DNA of 64,000 nt from assembly GCF_000006565.2 (NCBI RefSeq), contig NC_031477.1:2264043-2328042 (forward strand), in the 5' to 3' direction. The notes beneath the pieces were generated by a model. That model searched no databases, was not told the origin of the DNA, and saw only the letters and a program-made list of their open reading frames with translations. Shown here one piece after another: positions 1 through 12,389 of the stretch. A program made the translations under genes and the position numbers. How positions within the stretch are numbered: position 1 is the first letter of the stretch; each line of letters begins with the position of its first letter. This DNA comes from Toxoplasma gondii ME49 (taxonomy: Eukaryota; Apicomplexa; Conoidasida; Eucoccidiorida; Sarcocystidae).

Positions 1-1013
1 ACCACAACGTTCTGGCACGAGTACGATTCATTCTTGATTCGTGTTTCTGTACACGTTTTCACCTGATCCTCTGTCACCTGCTCGCATTTAGGCTTGATAA
101 CTTTTTTCGGACATGGATATGTTTCCTCGACCATCACAGGCTTTGAACATGTCTTTTTAACAAACTTTTTCACTAGTCTGCAGTGCCGTTCAGTCTCCGT
201 TGTTTCGTACTCGTACGTGATGGGCACATCGATTTCACGGGTACAGGTTGCGGGTTCGACACGGAACTGGACGTCACATTCCAATCGGCTCTGAACTTTT
301 TCACAAGGGTATGTAACTTCTTCAGTGACACTTCTTGGACAAGTTTCCTGAACTTGAACTGCCTTGGTTCGACAGATATACTCCTGCACTTTCTTAGGGC
401 AAGGGCGCCTTGAGAATTTTGAGACTTTCCGTGTGCAGATGGACGGAACTGTTCGGGGCATTTTGTAACATATGGTTTTGGAAGTCATTGTCGGGCACTC
501 GAACTCGATTTCTTTTGTCGATAGTCTCTTGCAGCCAACTGTCACCTGCCGCTCTTTTTCGACACAGACTTCTGGGAAGAAATCCGAGGGGCATGAGTAA
601 GATTTCTGTTTCACAACTCTTCTCGTGCAGGTCTTCTCCTGCGAGAAGGGAACTTGTGAGCAGGTGCGCCGCATCTCCGGGGCTCGTGTGCTTCCACCGC
701 GGCGATTGTCACTCACAGGTTTTTGGTCCACTGGTTTTGGAAGATGGAGTGCTTTTGCGGTATCCCTTTTCTTCTTGTCATTCTTCAAAAACGCTCCCGT
801 TAGGCTGTTCTGCTCTCGTTCTGCACGTGGGATACGGATATATTCTGGACCACTACTGTCGGTGAGGCCATTTGCATGGCCTCGCCAGCGCCCAGTATCT
901 GGTGAATCCAGGATCCCTGAAGACCACGGACCAGCGACCGCCAGCGGCCACAGCCCATATACAATAACAGTTATACAGAAATAGTGGAGGGCACCGATGC
1001 GATGTTGACCCAT
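1..1013 (-). CDS. Secreted Cys-rich repeat protein, 5' part (runs off window)
   Basis: The minus strand is open from an ATG at 1013-1011 to the window edge without a stop, giving about 337 residues. An in-frame stop lies upstream near 1071-1073 with no ATG between, so the start is well placed. Residues 1-28 look like a signal peptide: a short N-terminus, then a hydrophobic run FCITVIVYGLWPLAVAG. A basic low-complexity stretch of about 100 residues follows. From there a Cys recurs every 10-20 residues among Lys/Val/Glu/Thr-rich segments, with recurring elements such as YPCPKK, RPCPKK, ETCPRS, TCTETR and YSCPSD. This looks like a degenerate repeat of roughly 30 residues with paired Cys, as in disulfide-linked extracellular or wall proteins. 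I do not recognise the family. It is not the classic COWP spacing and not an alveolin, although the valine/charge alternation is alveolin-like. The 3' part and any introns lie outside the window. Confidence 0.7.
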   Translation of the reverse strand, partial: MGQHRIGALHYFCITVIVYGLWPLAVAGPWSSGILDSPDTGRWRGHANGLTDSSGPEYIRIPRAEREQNSLTGAFLKNDKKKRDTAKALHLPKPVDQKPVSDNRRGGSTRAPEMRRTCSQVPFSQEKTCTRRVVKQKSYSCPSDFFPEVCVEKERQVTVGCKRLSTKEIEFECPTMTSKTICYKMPRTVPSICTRKVSKFSRRPCPKKVQEYICRTKAVQVQETCPRSVTEEVTYPCEKVQSRLECDVQFRVEPATCTREIDVPITYEYETTETERHCRLVKKFVKKTCSKPVMVEETYPCPKKVIKPKCEQVTEDQVKTCTETRIKNESYSCQNVV

Positions 1014-4000
1014 TGCGATACGAAACGAGAAAAAACATTGTTTTACCGGTGGCCACAAAAAACGTCCGATTCAAAAATACATCCACAGTTCATGAACAGT
1101 TACAAGGTAACGAAAAAACACCGAAAATCAGACGGTCGCGCTCCAGAAGCCTCATTTACAAATTTGTGGTGGTCGAATTACTGGACGGTGTCTTCGAATA
1201 CAATCGTCACACTCGGTAGGTGGCTTCCGTTGTCGAACAAAACCAAAGGTATTAACAGAAAGTATATCTCAAAAGTAGAAAAACGCAGGGAAATTCCACC
1301 AAAGGAGAGACTGATCGATTGCACAGGCAGATCAGGCTCTTATCGTCGCGTGCAGGGTTTACTCCTCGAGCAAGGTCGTCAGCGTAGACGAGGTTCCGGT
1401 GTCGGGATCCGTCCGATAGTTTCGCAGTTCTTGTCTATTATTTCCTGATATAACACCCGCTCAACCCCAACTATTAAATGAGATTTATGTTTTAGCACGG
1501 TAATTTTCGTCTGAAGTAGTGCGCCTGATTCCGTGCAACTCATTCACTCTGTTGCGGCCTTTATGAAGCACAGTCCGGTGTTTCTCTACTTGATTAACAA
1601 GGAGACTTTAAACTAAATGTAGAATGACGACCAAAGACACACGGATCAGTGGCTTTCATTTTCGTTCGAAGAAAGGTTTTGAGTCCATTCCTAAAGTAGT
1701 ATCAGCTGCGATAAAGCATACTCTATCGGTATCGGTCGTCTGACGCGGTGCCAGCCGCCGTCGCCTGTACAAGACGAGAAGTGGAGTTCTTGACACGAAG
1801 GTCCGAGGAGTGAGAGACAAAGCTAGGTTAACTACGGTGGTGTCGAGAAACCCCACAAAAAACTCATTGACGAATGATGCGATTCCGGACACCGCCGCCA
1901 CGACGAAACGCGGTGTTGAAGAGACTCGACGCGGCCTGCTATAAATTCTGCAGCGGATTGACAACAGTAGAGCGGAGCATGCTTGGTTTAGAAACAAACA
2001 ATTCAGTCGGGTGGGTTCAGTTTAACATGCTTGTTGGCAAAGGGAGCTTTGCAACGTAGCCATATCAGGAAACTGCTCGTTCCAGTCGTAGCTGCTGTGC
2101 TGAAGGGGGCTCATCGGTTGACATCTTCTGATCTTGACGAAAACTCCCGATGACGGTAGTCGTTTGCTTCATCTTACCGCCTGTTGTTTGCACCCTCAAC
2201 TCGTGATGAAAGCTCTCTACGTATTACACGTACACTTCAACAGACAGGTAGGCAGATTCACCGCTTGTGACCATGGTCGGCATGGCAATTGACCCTCTCT
2301 GGGTCTGCTCACTTTTACAGAAACCAAAACATGAATAGCATCTCCTTATCATCTCGACGAACTCAACCAGGCTTGCGTTTGGTGTTTTTTGAAATAGACT
2401 TTCAAACCGTGGCGGTTGTCGCGAGCCTTTGCTCGAATTTGACATTTCCTGTTCTTAGAACCCAGACGCATTGCTCTGGTCCCACGGTTACAATGCAACT
2501 GATCAACAGACACGAGTGTAAGCTGCACTTTCTGGCCATCTATTGACTGTTGAATTGGCTCGACATTTCTCAAACCCTTAACTGCCGACGGTCCCACGCT
2601 GCAAAAGCAGGGTCCCATCGTTGACTTCCCTGGTGTCTTTCCACGCAGATCTGTGTCAGACTTCTCAATGGCATGGTTTTGAGTTCGTAAAGTTTAATAT
2701 TATCAATGAAGAAGTTTGTTTGTGTTTGGATTCGGGTAGAGCAACACTGTCTACTTTTCGTTTTCACAACCTCTTGCTCTGCCGAAAGCAGCCGGGTGCC
2801 GTCTTGCGACCTCGCGTGTCTTGTGGCGGAACTGCAGTGGACAGAAAAATTTGGGCGGGCTCATGCCCACGTCTCGCTTTTTGTTACTGAACTTTCGTCG
2901 TTTACAAGTGTTATTTTTCGTCTAGCGCCTTCCCTACTCTCTTTCCGTTTACCGTGACTCATTTGCGTGTGGGCGCCTGCTCTAAAAGCCACCGCCAACA
3001 CATTTTCCCCTCTGCTAGCCTCGGATCGCCGTTGGAGGGCAGCAGGTCGCCGGCCTCTGACTAATCTTCTACTTTTGCTTTTGTGTGCGCCGTCACTGCA
3101 TGATTGTTATTTCTTCAACGACATATCTGACCGCAACGTGTGGGATTTCACTTATTTTCGAGCAAACGTGTCGCAGCGATCTGGACCCCGGAGTCAGGGT
3201 GGAGAAAACCGGACCTCAATGCTGAGGACACAGTTCCACTCTCAGTAGACGGTCATTGAAAGTTCTCATCGCAGGCAACTTTTTCTGCGTGCATTCATCA
3301 GAGGCTGTGGGTCCATGTCCTTGACACTTCAACATACGCATGTGAGCGTCTCCAGCCCCACTCCATACGCCATTTCACTGTCGAAAACACGGGACCAAGC
3401 CCCGAGGAAACCTCTTTCTTTCTTGAGGGAATGCCCAGGTTTCGGGTTCAGGCTCCTCAACTTTCAAAGGCGAGGAACCAACTGAGACTCATTCTTTGTT
3501 GAACTCGAAATTGATGGGATGCACTTGTGCCCAATTCCGCTAGGATTCACTGTGGCCAAACCTGTGAACTTCATCAACCCCGCTCGTAGCCTGGAGGGTT
3601 ACCACTTTCGGGACCTCCTCGCAGGGAGAAAAACACATTAAACTTATCGTATCTTATGTGTCTATGTATTTTCGAATTTACCAGCAAGAGACTTCGAAGC
3701 TCTTCGTTTCCCCGACAGCTTTTCTACTTGTCGTTTGTCTTCTTGTGCGTCTCGAGCGCGCTGCGCACAACCGGATCTCCGCGTCCAAATATTTCCAATT
3801 GCTTTCAGACAGCCTCTTCGCTTATGGATATGTGTAATAAATCAGTTTGAAGCCATAGCGTTTTCGTCTTCCTTCTCCGAGAGTGACGCAATTCTTTAGC
3901 ACTCAGCCTCGAACTCGACACTTTTCGCTACCAAACCTTCTGAATGAGCTACTCTTGTACTTTTGTAAATGAAGGCCTTCAGCACCGGAGAGCGTTACAC

Positions 4001-4307
4001 TTGAAAAAGAATAAGGTTGTATCGTGTCGTTTTAGCGAGCTTATGAGGGTGTCAGCCTCTCCCTCTCCTTTCAATTATGCCTACCCTGGTACACCTTGCT
4101 TCTCTTTAACTCCTGTACCAGACAGGCCGGTCTTTTCAGGTTCGTTGTTTCCGGATTTTTAGATGTCTCATTTTAAACGTATCCGTGTTGCCGACATCGG
4201 GCGTAGCAGTCGGCTCTCGCTTCACGATTTTCCGTCAGGGAATCGACCGCCGCCTGCGCGGTCGACTACCCAGTTATCACTTTTCTCACTCTTCCACAAA
4301 AGGCACA
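1014..4307. other. Divergent intergenic region
   Basis: This stretch separates the divergent starts of the Cys-rich gene (minus) and the coiled-coil gene (plus), so it should hold both promoters and 5' leaders. Only short scattered open frames without coding character or convincing splice partners are present. I see no RNA gene and no long repeat. Confidence 0.5.
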
Positions 4308-7300
4308 ATGGATTACGTTCCGGAGGAGTTTGTAGGGAATTCGCGTCCTCTCCATTCTTTTGGAGCGGGTGCGCGAGCTGAGAGACTCCGCCAAGACATG
4401 GCGGCGGTGGGCAGTGTGGCTTCTGCGGCAAGCGCCCAGATTTCCGAGCCCTACGCAAGCGGCAGTGAAGAAGAGGAAGTGATGATTGACGATGAGGAGT
4501 ATCAGCTGATTTTGTCTCCGTTCCACGCATGCTCTCCCGCTCAACCCCCCTTGTCGCTTTGCGAAGAGACCCGAGCGGAAAACTCCCACTGCGAAACACC
4601 GAAGTTTGCCTCCACCGAGCGGGAAGAAGGCCCTTCACGGTCCTCTCTGCCTTCGCCTGCGCCGGGTTCAACGACCCAAGAAGATCGGCAGCAGAAAGAC
4701 GACGCGGCAAACGATCGCGAAACATCAAGTCCGGCCACTCGTTTCAGCAAGCCCGCTGTCTCGTCTCCCGCCTCATCGCTCTCTCGAGCTGTCTCTCACC
4801 CAGCGTGCGATGATCGTGGCGAAGACCCGTCGGCGCAGCTCTCTGCTGCCGCCAGTCCCCAGACGAAGACAGAGCAGGTTCCTGATTTGGAAACCGAGGC
4901 ACCCGATTCAGACGACGAAGACAATACCTACGCAGTCCGCATCGTGATTACAGGCCCCGCAAGGTGGCGTGGCGACCTCTCCTTCCAGGGAACGCCTGCG
5001 ATGCTTTGCACGATCCTTCGTTTGCGAAGGTGTGAAGAAACAACACAGCCAGAGAAGAACAACAGGGAGGAGCCGGAGGAAACTCCCTGCTCTTCAAAGT
5101 GGCGTGAGGAGATTGTCCTCCAGAAAAGGGGTTGGGGGCCTCTTGTCCTCGAAGAGGTTCTTGTCCACGCTCGCAGGCTGCAGCAGGCAAAGCAGCAGCG
5201 GGGGAAGAGAGGAGAAGAAACTGAGGTGAGCATAGAGAAGACAGGTCTCGCGACTCCGAATTGAGCAGCCGGAGATAAAAGGAGACTGGACTACACACGA
5301 AATATGTTTTCAAAGAAGGCCAAGAACGCCTCGAAAGAGGGAGGGAACAGGGGTCAGGACACAACAACATCGAAGGGCCTCTGTTCTCCAAACGCATGTT
5401 TTGATTCCAAGTGCTGCAGTGCGGAGGGCGAGCGAGTGGTTGTCTCTGCGGCGTGGCTTGATTCTTCGTCATCTTCAGTCTCACCTGGTTAACTCTCTCT
5501 TGTTGTCTCGATTCGCCTTACATTGCTTTCTCTGTCTTTGTCCTTGTCACTGACAGACCTGCCTCTGCCTGTCTGTTTGCCTCCGCTGGTTTCATACTCC
5601 CAGGAAACCGCATCTCTTTTCTCCTTCCCCGCGACATTTTCGGTGCTGTGTTAATGCTTTTCTGCACAGGTTCTTTTGCTTCATTTTCATCGATCGGTGG
5701 ACGAGATTCCCCGTCCATCAGAGGACCATCCGTTTATCTTGCCTTCTGCCCTGACGCACGCGCCCCTCTCAGTTCTCCGGCTGCCGCTGTCTGACTTGGA
5801 CTTGGGCCCCACAGAATCAAAGTACCGTCTGACGCTTCCCCCTCCCAGCCCGTTTGCCCCCTCTCCTTCCTTTCTGCTGTCTCCTTCCTTCTCCGTCGAA
5901 AAACTCTCGAGGGACTTCGGCGAGGCCCTCCAGAACTCAACGCGAGGGGCGAATCGCTGCAACGTCATTCTGTTTTCTCTCAAACTCACGACTCTTCTCA
6001 CATCGCCGTCGACGCAGAAGGACCAGCTCTTCCTGCTCCACACTCAGCAACAGCAGCTGCGGGTGCGCTTAACGGCGGCCGCATGTGGCGGGCCTTCGCC
6101 GCCGTTTCTGGCCTCTTCTCTGTCGTGCTCTGGCTCCAGATCACTCGTCCTCGCAGACCACCTAGCCAAGCTGACAGCCGCCCAGAAAGCTCTCTCCCGC
6201 CGAGAGAGGCAGGTGGGGGGACGGGCATGCGCCTCTGTTGTCCAGGGGCGATTTGGCCGAGCTGACGAACGCCGCGCTGTTCCGGGCTCCGTCGTTTGCA
6301 TGCGTCGTGGCAGCAATCCTTTAACAACTTCTGCTCCCCTGCTGCAGCCTCCCCTTCACTCCACGCAGGTCGCATCCCCCCCCTCTGTTGTCTCCGCTCC
6401 CGCGCATTCGCCTCGGGGCCTGGCCTCTGAGTCTCCAGAGGGACCCCAGGAGACTGCAGGCACTCACGAAGATGAATCTACGGCACCCGCGGCGACCCTG
6501 AACAAGGTAGGTTCTAGCGAGGTTCGAGGGGCGAATGAGAAACCGGAAACGCATGCGTCCGAAGGTCCTTCTACTAAAACCGGTCTCGTGATGACATGCC
6601 GGCCGGTCTCTGCTCCCTCGACCCGTTTGATCCGCGTGAACGGGTCGCTGAAACAGAACTCGCGGGGAGTTGCGGACGACGCCCAGGAAATGTCTTGGAG
6701 ATCTCAAAGCGAAAAGGACCCCAGCAAGATGCTTGCTTCGCAGTCGGAAGCCGGCGTGGAGAGCCATCTCTTCCTTGCGATCCAGGGCCAGAAGTCCTGC
6801 CTCCCAAAGGGCATCACAGGACACTCCTCCTCTTCGTGTATATATGCGGAGACCACACAGAGGTCACCCGACTTTCAGGCAGAGGGGGGCGCAAGTCAGA
6901 GCGGTCTGTCTCTGCAGACGATGCGTCTGAAACAGTCCTTCGCGCGTATTAAAGGAGCACACTTTCGTCCTCCGAAGACTGTACTGAATGCCGAACGCGA
7001 CGTCGAAGACATCTACCCCGACGACAGCGTCTCCGTCCACGGGGGCCAGTGCAGGAGACTGTACGCCGAGACCTCAGAACAGGAAGCTGAGGAACGGCGA
7101 CGCGCCCCGAAGGCTGCTTCGTCCGAAACGGGCTTCTTGGCGAACCGAGAACGCGATACGAGCGCTACTCTGAGCGCGTTCAGGAGATCCACCAGCGACT
7201 TGCGAGGCCGGGAAGTTTGGTCGAGCGACGGAGAAACGAACAGCTGCTGCGACAGTGCGGGGACGCTGCTCTCAGACGCCCACTCCCGCAAAACTACGCT

Positions 7301-10300
7301 GACGTCGTCCATCCAGAGAATGAATTTTCTGATGAACCAGGCTCAGCTGCTACTCCAGCGGCGACAGCTGAAGCACCAGCAGAGAGTTATGGCACTCCAA
7401 CGCGAAGAGGAACGGGCGGCGCGAAACGTCTCTTGCGAAGCAGTAGTCAGTGGCGGGATCGCGACAGAACGGAACGAAGCAGGGCGCCCAGACGCCCTGT
7501 TGGGGGGTGAGAAGGCGAGCAGGGGCCTCACCGCATCGCAGCTGAGAACCGAGGAAGCGGGGCGGGCAGAGAAACTGAGGGGATTGCATGCGACGAAGAG
7601 CGGCGCAGAGCATGACAACGAGAAAGAAGAAACAAGAGAAAGAACGCCACAGTCCCCGCATGTCTCTGATTGCAAAGAGAAATTCGATTCCCGAGAGAGG
7701 GTCGAGACCCCGCGACCGGCGAACTCAGTGGAGACAAGCTGTGCGTCGCCTTCGCCAGGGGATGCGCTACAGAAGCCTTTTTTTGAGGATCCGAAGGCGG
7801 TGGCGCGCGTTTTACAACCTAACATCGTCGGCACATCTGGATTAACCTGCAAAGAGAAAAACGTGGAGGGCACCGACTGCCTTGATGGTGTTGGCGAGAC
7901 AGCAAATGAAGGGAAGCTGTCAGAGCCCCCGACCGCTGTCCCAACAACAACTGGAAGCGCTGCGTGTGTCGAGGAGGGCCTCAAGTGTGAGGCCACCACG
8001 GTGTCGCCAGTGTCTCGGTCGGATGAATGCGAGGACGAAAGCGAAGAAGGCATTTTGAACGAGGCGCGAGGCCGTGAACAGTCTCGGGAGGAGGTAATTG
8101 CCTGTCCTCGTGTGAGGGACCCGCCGGACGCAGACGCCGTTTGTAAGCGAAAACCGCCGACCGAGGAAGTCACTGCATCGCAGGCAAGGAACGAAGAAAG
8201 TCCCCTTCAATCTTCGTCCTTTTCGCCTCCTCCTGACGGCGACGAAAAAGCCTGCTTCGCTCCTGCGCCTTCGCCTTCTCTGCTGTCTCTTCATGTCATG
8301 GCCAGTGGCGACGGTCCTCTCGAGTCACTCCCCCCTTCGTTTTCTCATGTCCTCCCTTCTGAAGTCCCATCTGTTTCGCAGAAATCTTCTTTTGTGACAG
8401 CAGACCTAGCTCCTCAGACGCCGGTTCTCGAGTCCATAGAGAGCTTCTCTTCTCTCCAACCTTCTGAGAAGGATCAAATGCAGACGGAGACGAAGGCAGC
8501 AGTGCCTGCAGTGACCTTTGAAACGAAAGCTGGTCCTCTTCATGAAGAGGATAAACAGAGCCAACTTCACGAGGAAGAACTGCGAACCATCGTGGACCAG
8601 CTACGGGGATACATGGTGCGAATCGAACATAGATTGTCCAAGCGACTTGCGAACAAGAAGAAGAAGCTCGGGAAGTGGGGAGAAAAGGCCTCCAGGAAGG
8701 GTGACTCCGGTGTGGGCGTCCCCGATGCGGAAGGCCCCCAGGAAAAAGACCGGCGAAGAAGGTCGACGGGAAGGGAGACCGAAAACGAGCGTCTGTCGCT
8801 TGATAAAGGCGGTCGCGCCTTCTCATCGACCGAACGAGACGAGATGCGGAGACACAAAGAGGAGAGCCAAACCTTGGAGGCATGTCCCCAAAGAGCTCTG
8901 GCCGTGTGTGATCTCTCTTACATAGTTGCATCTGGACCGGACAAGCGAAAGCCCGAGCAGGGACCCAGAGATGGACATCCAACTGCCGCTAGGCTCGACT
9001 CATGCCCTGCTAGCGCGCAACAAGAAGCATATGCTCAGAAACAGAAAGAGGTAAGTGGAGATGAGATCCCCAATTTCTTTGTTTGTGGTCAGTGTTGACA
9101 GGTTACTCGGACTCCTCTTTTCCTTTTCATAGATGCCGTTTCCTCAAATATTGCGTTGTTTCTGTGGTTTTAAGTATCTGCTTCATTGCAGCGCGTTTTG
9201 TCCGTTTCTCTTGTCAACCCAATATCGAAGAGAAATGGGGGGCTTTCTTTGTTCTTTGGAACTCTGTATGCGTTTTTCGCCGCTTCGTTTCGCTTTTTCA
9301 GGACCAGGCAGCGCTGGAACGTCTGGAGGCAGAATGCCTGAGCGCACGAGCGGCCATTGCAGCCTTGAAGGCCGACTTGGCAAGAACAGTGGAGGAGAAA
9401 GAAGCGCTGAGACAGGCAGGCGAGAAGAAGGAAGAAGAGCGAGAAAGGAAAGAACAGGCCCTTAAGCAGGAGAAGCGTCAGCTGGAACTCGCGTTCGAGA
9501 AAGAGAAGGCGGTATTGGAGGAGCGACTCAGACGCGGCGTCGAGGCGGAGCAGGCGACGCGACACCGACAGACAGCAAAGGAAACATCCGATAAGAACGA
9601 GCCGGATGACGAGGCAGCCGAGAAAGAGCAGTTGAAACTGCATGCACGGAAGCTGGCAGCGGCCTACGGGGCGCTGTCCAAGAAGGTTCAACTCGAGGCG
9701 ACAATGCGAGACCAAGCGATGAAGAAGAAGGAAGAAGAGATGCGGGCGATCCTCGAGCACCTCAAGAAGCAGGAGGCGCGGCTGCGCCAGATAGACGAAG
9801 AAAACGGACGACTGCAGGCGCAGCTTCGCTCCGGCAGGGGCGACTCCGAGCGCTTGCGAAGTCAAGATACCCCACCATCTTCCATTCAAGCGAGGGAAAC
9901 TGAGGACCTCCGCCGACAGCTTCAAGATGCGACGCAGGAGCTCACACGGCAACAGCAGAAGATTCGCCTCCTCGAAGACCAGCAACGCAGTGTCGCTGTT
10001 TGTGCGTCCTCGTCTTCCTTCGTTTCCGGTTCCTCGTCTTCACCTACGTACCCGGGGGGGGTGAACCCATGCGCTTCGCGGGGTCCCAGCGCCTCGCTCT
10101 CGTCGCCGGGCCTCGAGCAAGTCGAGAAACTCCAGCGCGAACTGGCCTTGGCTGAGAAGGACAGAATCCGACTATTGGCTTTGGACAAGCAGCGCGAGAA
10201 GGAGCGCCTGCACCTCGTCGACCTGTTTTCTCTACAGTGCATGCGCGTGAAGGAGCTCGAGCAGCAGCTGCTCCAGATCGACGAGCAGCTCGCCAACATC

Positions 10301-11902
10301 CTGTCTCAAACCACGCGCGCGACGGCGTCTGCCTCGCGCTTCTCGCATGCCTCTTGTCGATCAGGCGGCTCTGAGAAACCCACTGGTGAATACGATTGTA
10401 TGGGAAACGCACAGAACGGGAAGGAGAATGAGACAATTGAAGGAAAAGAAAGCAGTTGTACGCCCTTCAAGCGAGGGGCGCCAGCCACGGAGAGCCCTCC
10501 CTATTCGGGGGGCTCAGTGCCTTCCCGGGAGACAGATGAAAGTGTCTCCTTTCGACCATCCGTTCTCCAGCGTCTCCGGGGAATGCGGGAAAGCATTCGC
10601 CACATGCAGTCGCGGCCTGGGACTCTGCCATCCTCCCTGAATGCGCAGTCGCTAGCGGGGCTGTCCAAGCCACTCGGCCGCAGAGAAGAAAGAGAAACTA
10701 AAAGCGAAATTGGCTTCCTGGGGGGCCAGTCCCCTGCGGTCCACCCGCGCGAGAAAGGGCAAGGCAGGTCGCCTTTGGCCTCGCTTTCTCACTCTCACCC
10801 AGCGGCTTCAGGACGGGAGATGGTCCACCTCACTGGTGTGCCTGGGTCACCTGGCCCCCCGACAGGGGACCCGGCGTCTGAGGCTGGGACAGAAGCCGGT
10901 AAAAGGGAGAGAAGCACTTCGTCGAGGAGGCCAGAGTCAGCCGGGGGCGCGAGTGTTCACTTTGCAGAGCCTGCCAAAGGCTTCGACCATTCGACGCAGC
11001 GGTCCTCAAGTGAGCAACGGAGACTCGGGACTTCCGCAGCTCAGCCTCCGTTGTCTCGTCCTTCTGTCTCCACTTCTCAAACCGTATTCGTCGGCAGACC
11101 GCTGCCCCGCTGCCGCTCCCCAGCGACCCGCCAGCTGTCGACCAGCAGTCACGCCGTGCTCTCTCCCGCGTCTGCGCGCTCACCCGAGCCCTCTGTCGTC
11201 TCCTATGGCGCTGGAGTTTCAACGCCCGCGGGAGTCACGTTTCCCCTCCTGGGAAACCCACTGTTGCCTTGGGCGCAACCTGAGGGACCGAAGAACGACG
11301 CGCGCTTGCGGCGACTCTCAGGGGTCGGATCCGAGGAGAAAGAAGAACGCCGAGGACGGAATAGAGTCGGGGGCACCGAACCTCACATGCGGTCTTCTTC
11401 TGCGCAGTCAGCGCCTTCTTCGGGGCTACATAAAACTCCGGCAATGCCTTTCGATGCGGCCTTCGTCCCGTCCTACCTGATGACGCAGAAACCCCACACG
11501 GGCCCTGTCTCCGTCGCAGCAGCGCCGACGCGCTACGCGACCCCCTTCGGCTCGTCGCTCATGGGGGCCCGGCTGCAGGGCTCGGGGCTGCTGCATGCGT
11601 CTCTGGCGATGCAGAGAGACTGTGGTGGAACAGAAGAGAGGCTGGCGCGATCTCTTTACCCTTCCCAGACGCGAGAGGTCTCTGACTGGAGAGGAAAGGT
11701 CGATGGAGAGCGAGGCAGGGACAAAGGCCCTGACTCGAGACAGTGCAGGCCCTCTCCCGTATATCGCTTCGCCACGCCAACCAGGCTCGCCCAGAGGCTC
11801 CCGGCTGGCGACGAACGCGCCGTTTCTCCGGCCCTGCGTTTGGGAACTCCACTCAGACAGGCGACAGTGGGCCCTTGGCTGCAAGACGCTCTTCCGAGAT
11901 GA
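4308..11902 (+). CDS. Large coiled-coil protein, three exons, about 2,299 aa
   Basis: Exons are 4308-5225, 5670-9050 and 9302-11902. Both introns have GTGAGC or GTAAGT donors and pyrimidine-CAG acceptors, and all junctions are phase 0. The ATG at 4308 (ACAATGG) is the first in its frame. Exon 1 (306 aa) has an acidic N-terminus (SEEEEVMIDDEEYQL) and ends in a possibly folded segment around residues 210-306 (YAVRIVITGPARWRGDLSF). This continues across the splice into LLLHFHRSVDEIPRPSEDHP and a beta-rich stretch to about residue 440. Exon 2 is then mostly Ser/Glu/Arg-rich disorder with a short charged helix near its middle and another near its end. Exon 3 opens with about 240 residues of strong heptad coiled coil (AALERLEAECLSARAAIAAL onwards), then a second coiled coil, then a Ser/Pro-rich tail. 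The architecture of an N-terminal domain plus coiled coil suggests a centrosomal, conoid or other cytoskeletal protein. That role is inference, and I do not recognise the N-terminal domain. Confidence 0.8.
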
Positions 11903-12357
11903 CGCAAAAACGTACTAGGGAGAGACACGGTCGACTCTACTTCTGAAAAAGAAACTCGAGGAATACAGGCTCAGAATCTTAATTAAATTATGCATAAATG
12001 TTTTTGAATGTGAGAGTTCCCGTTGAGTTGTACATGGGGTGTTCTTTTCCTTGTCTCGCAGCACGGTTCCATGGTATATATCTGTCCGCGCTTACCCTTC
12101 ACACGTTCTTGTGTAATAAAAGCATGTTTGCATGGATGGCTCAGAGAAGAAACTTTTTACCGGTTATCGAAAAGATCCACCCTTGTCTTTTCACGAGTTC
12201 TTGACTTGAGGGCGACGGCTGTGATCACCGAAGACTTTCAGAGTTCGCGGAAACATCACATCGCGTAAATGTTGAAGTCTTGTGGAGTTTCACTTCTAGC
12301 AGAAACATCGTTTTTCTCTGGCGTCTCGACCTTCTGCACTCATCTACCTGATGCACG

Positions 12358-12389
<32 letters not shown>

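Noticed and set aside
7343..8173. 276-codon minus-strand open frame
   Set aside because: Antisense shadow of exon 2 of the coiled-coil gene. The same applies to the minus frames at 8296-8982 and 9170-9985.
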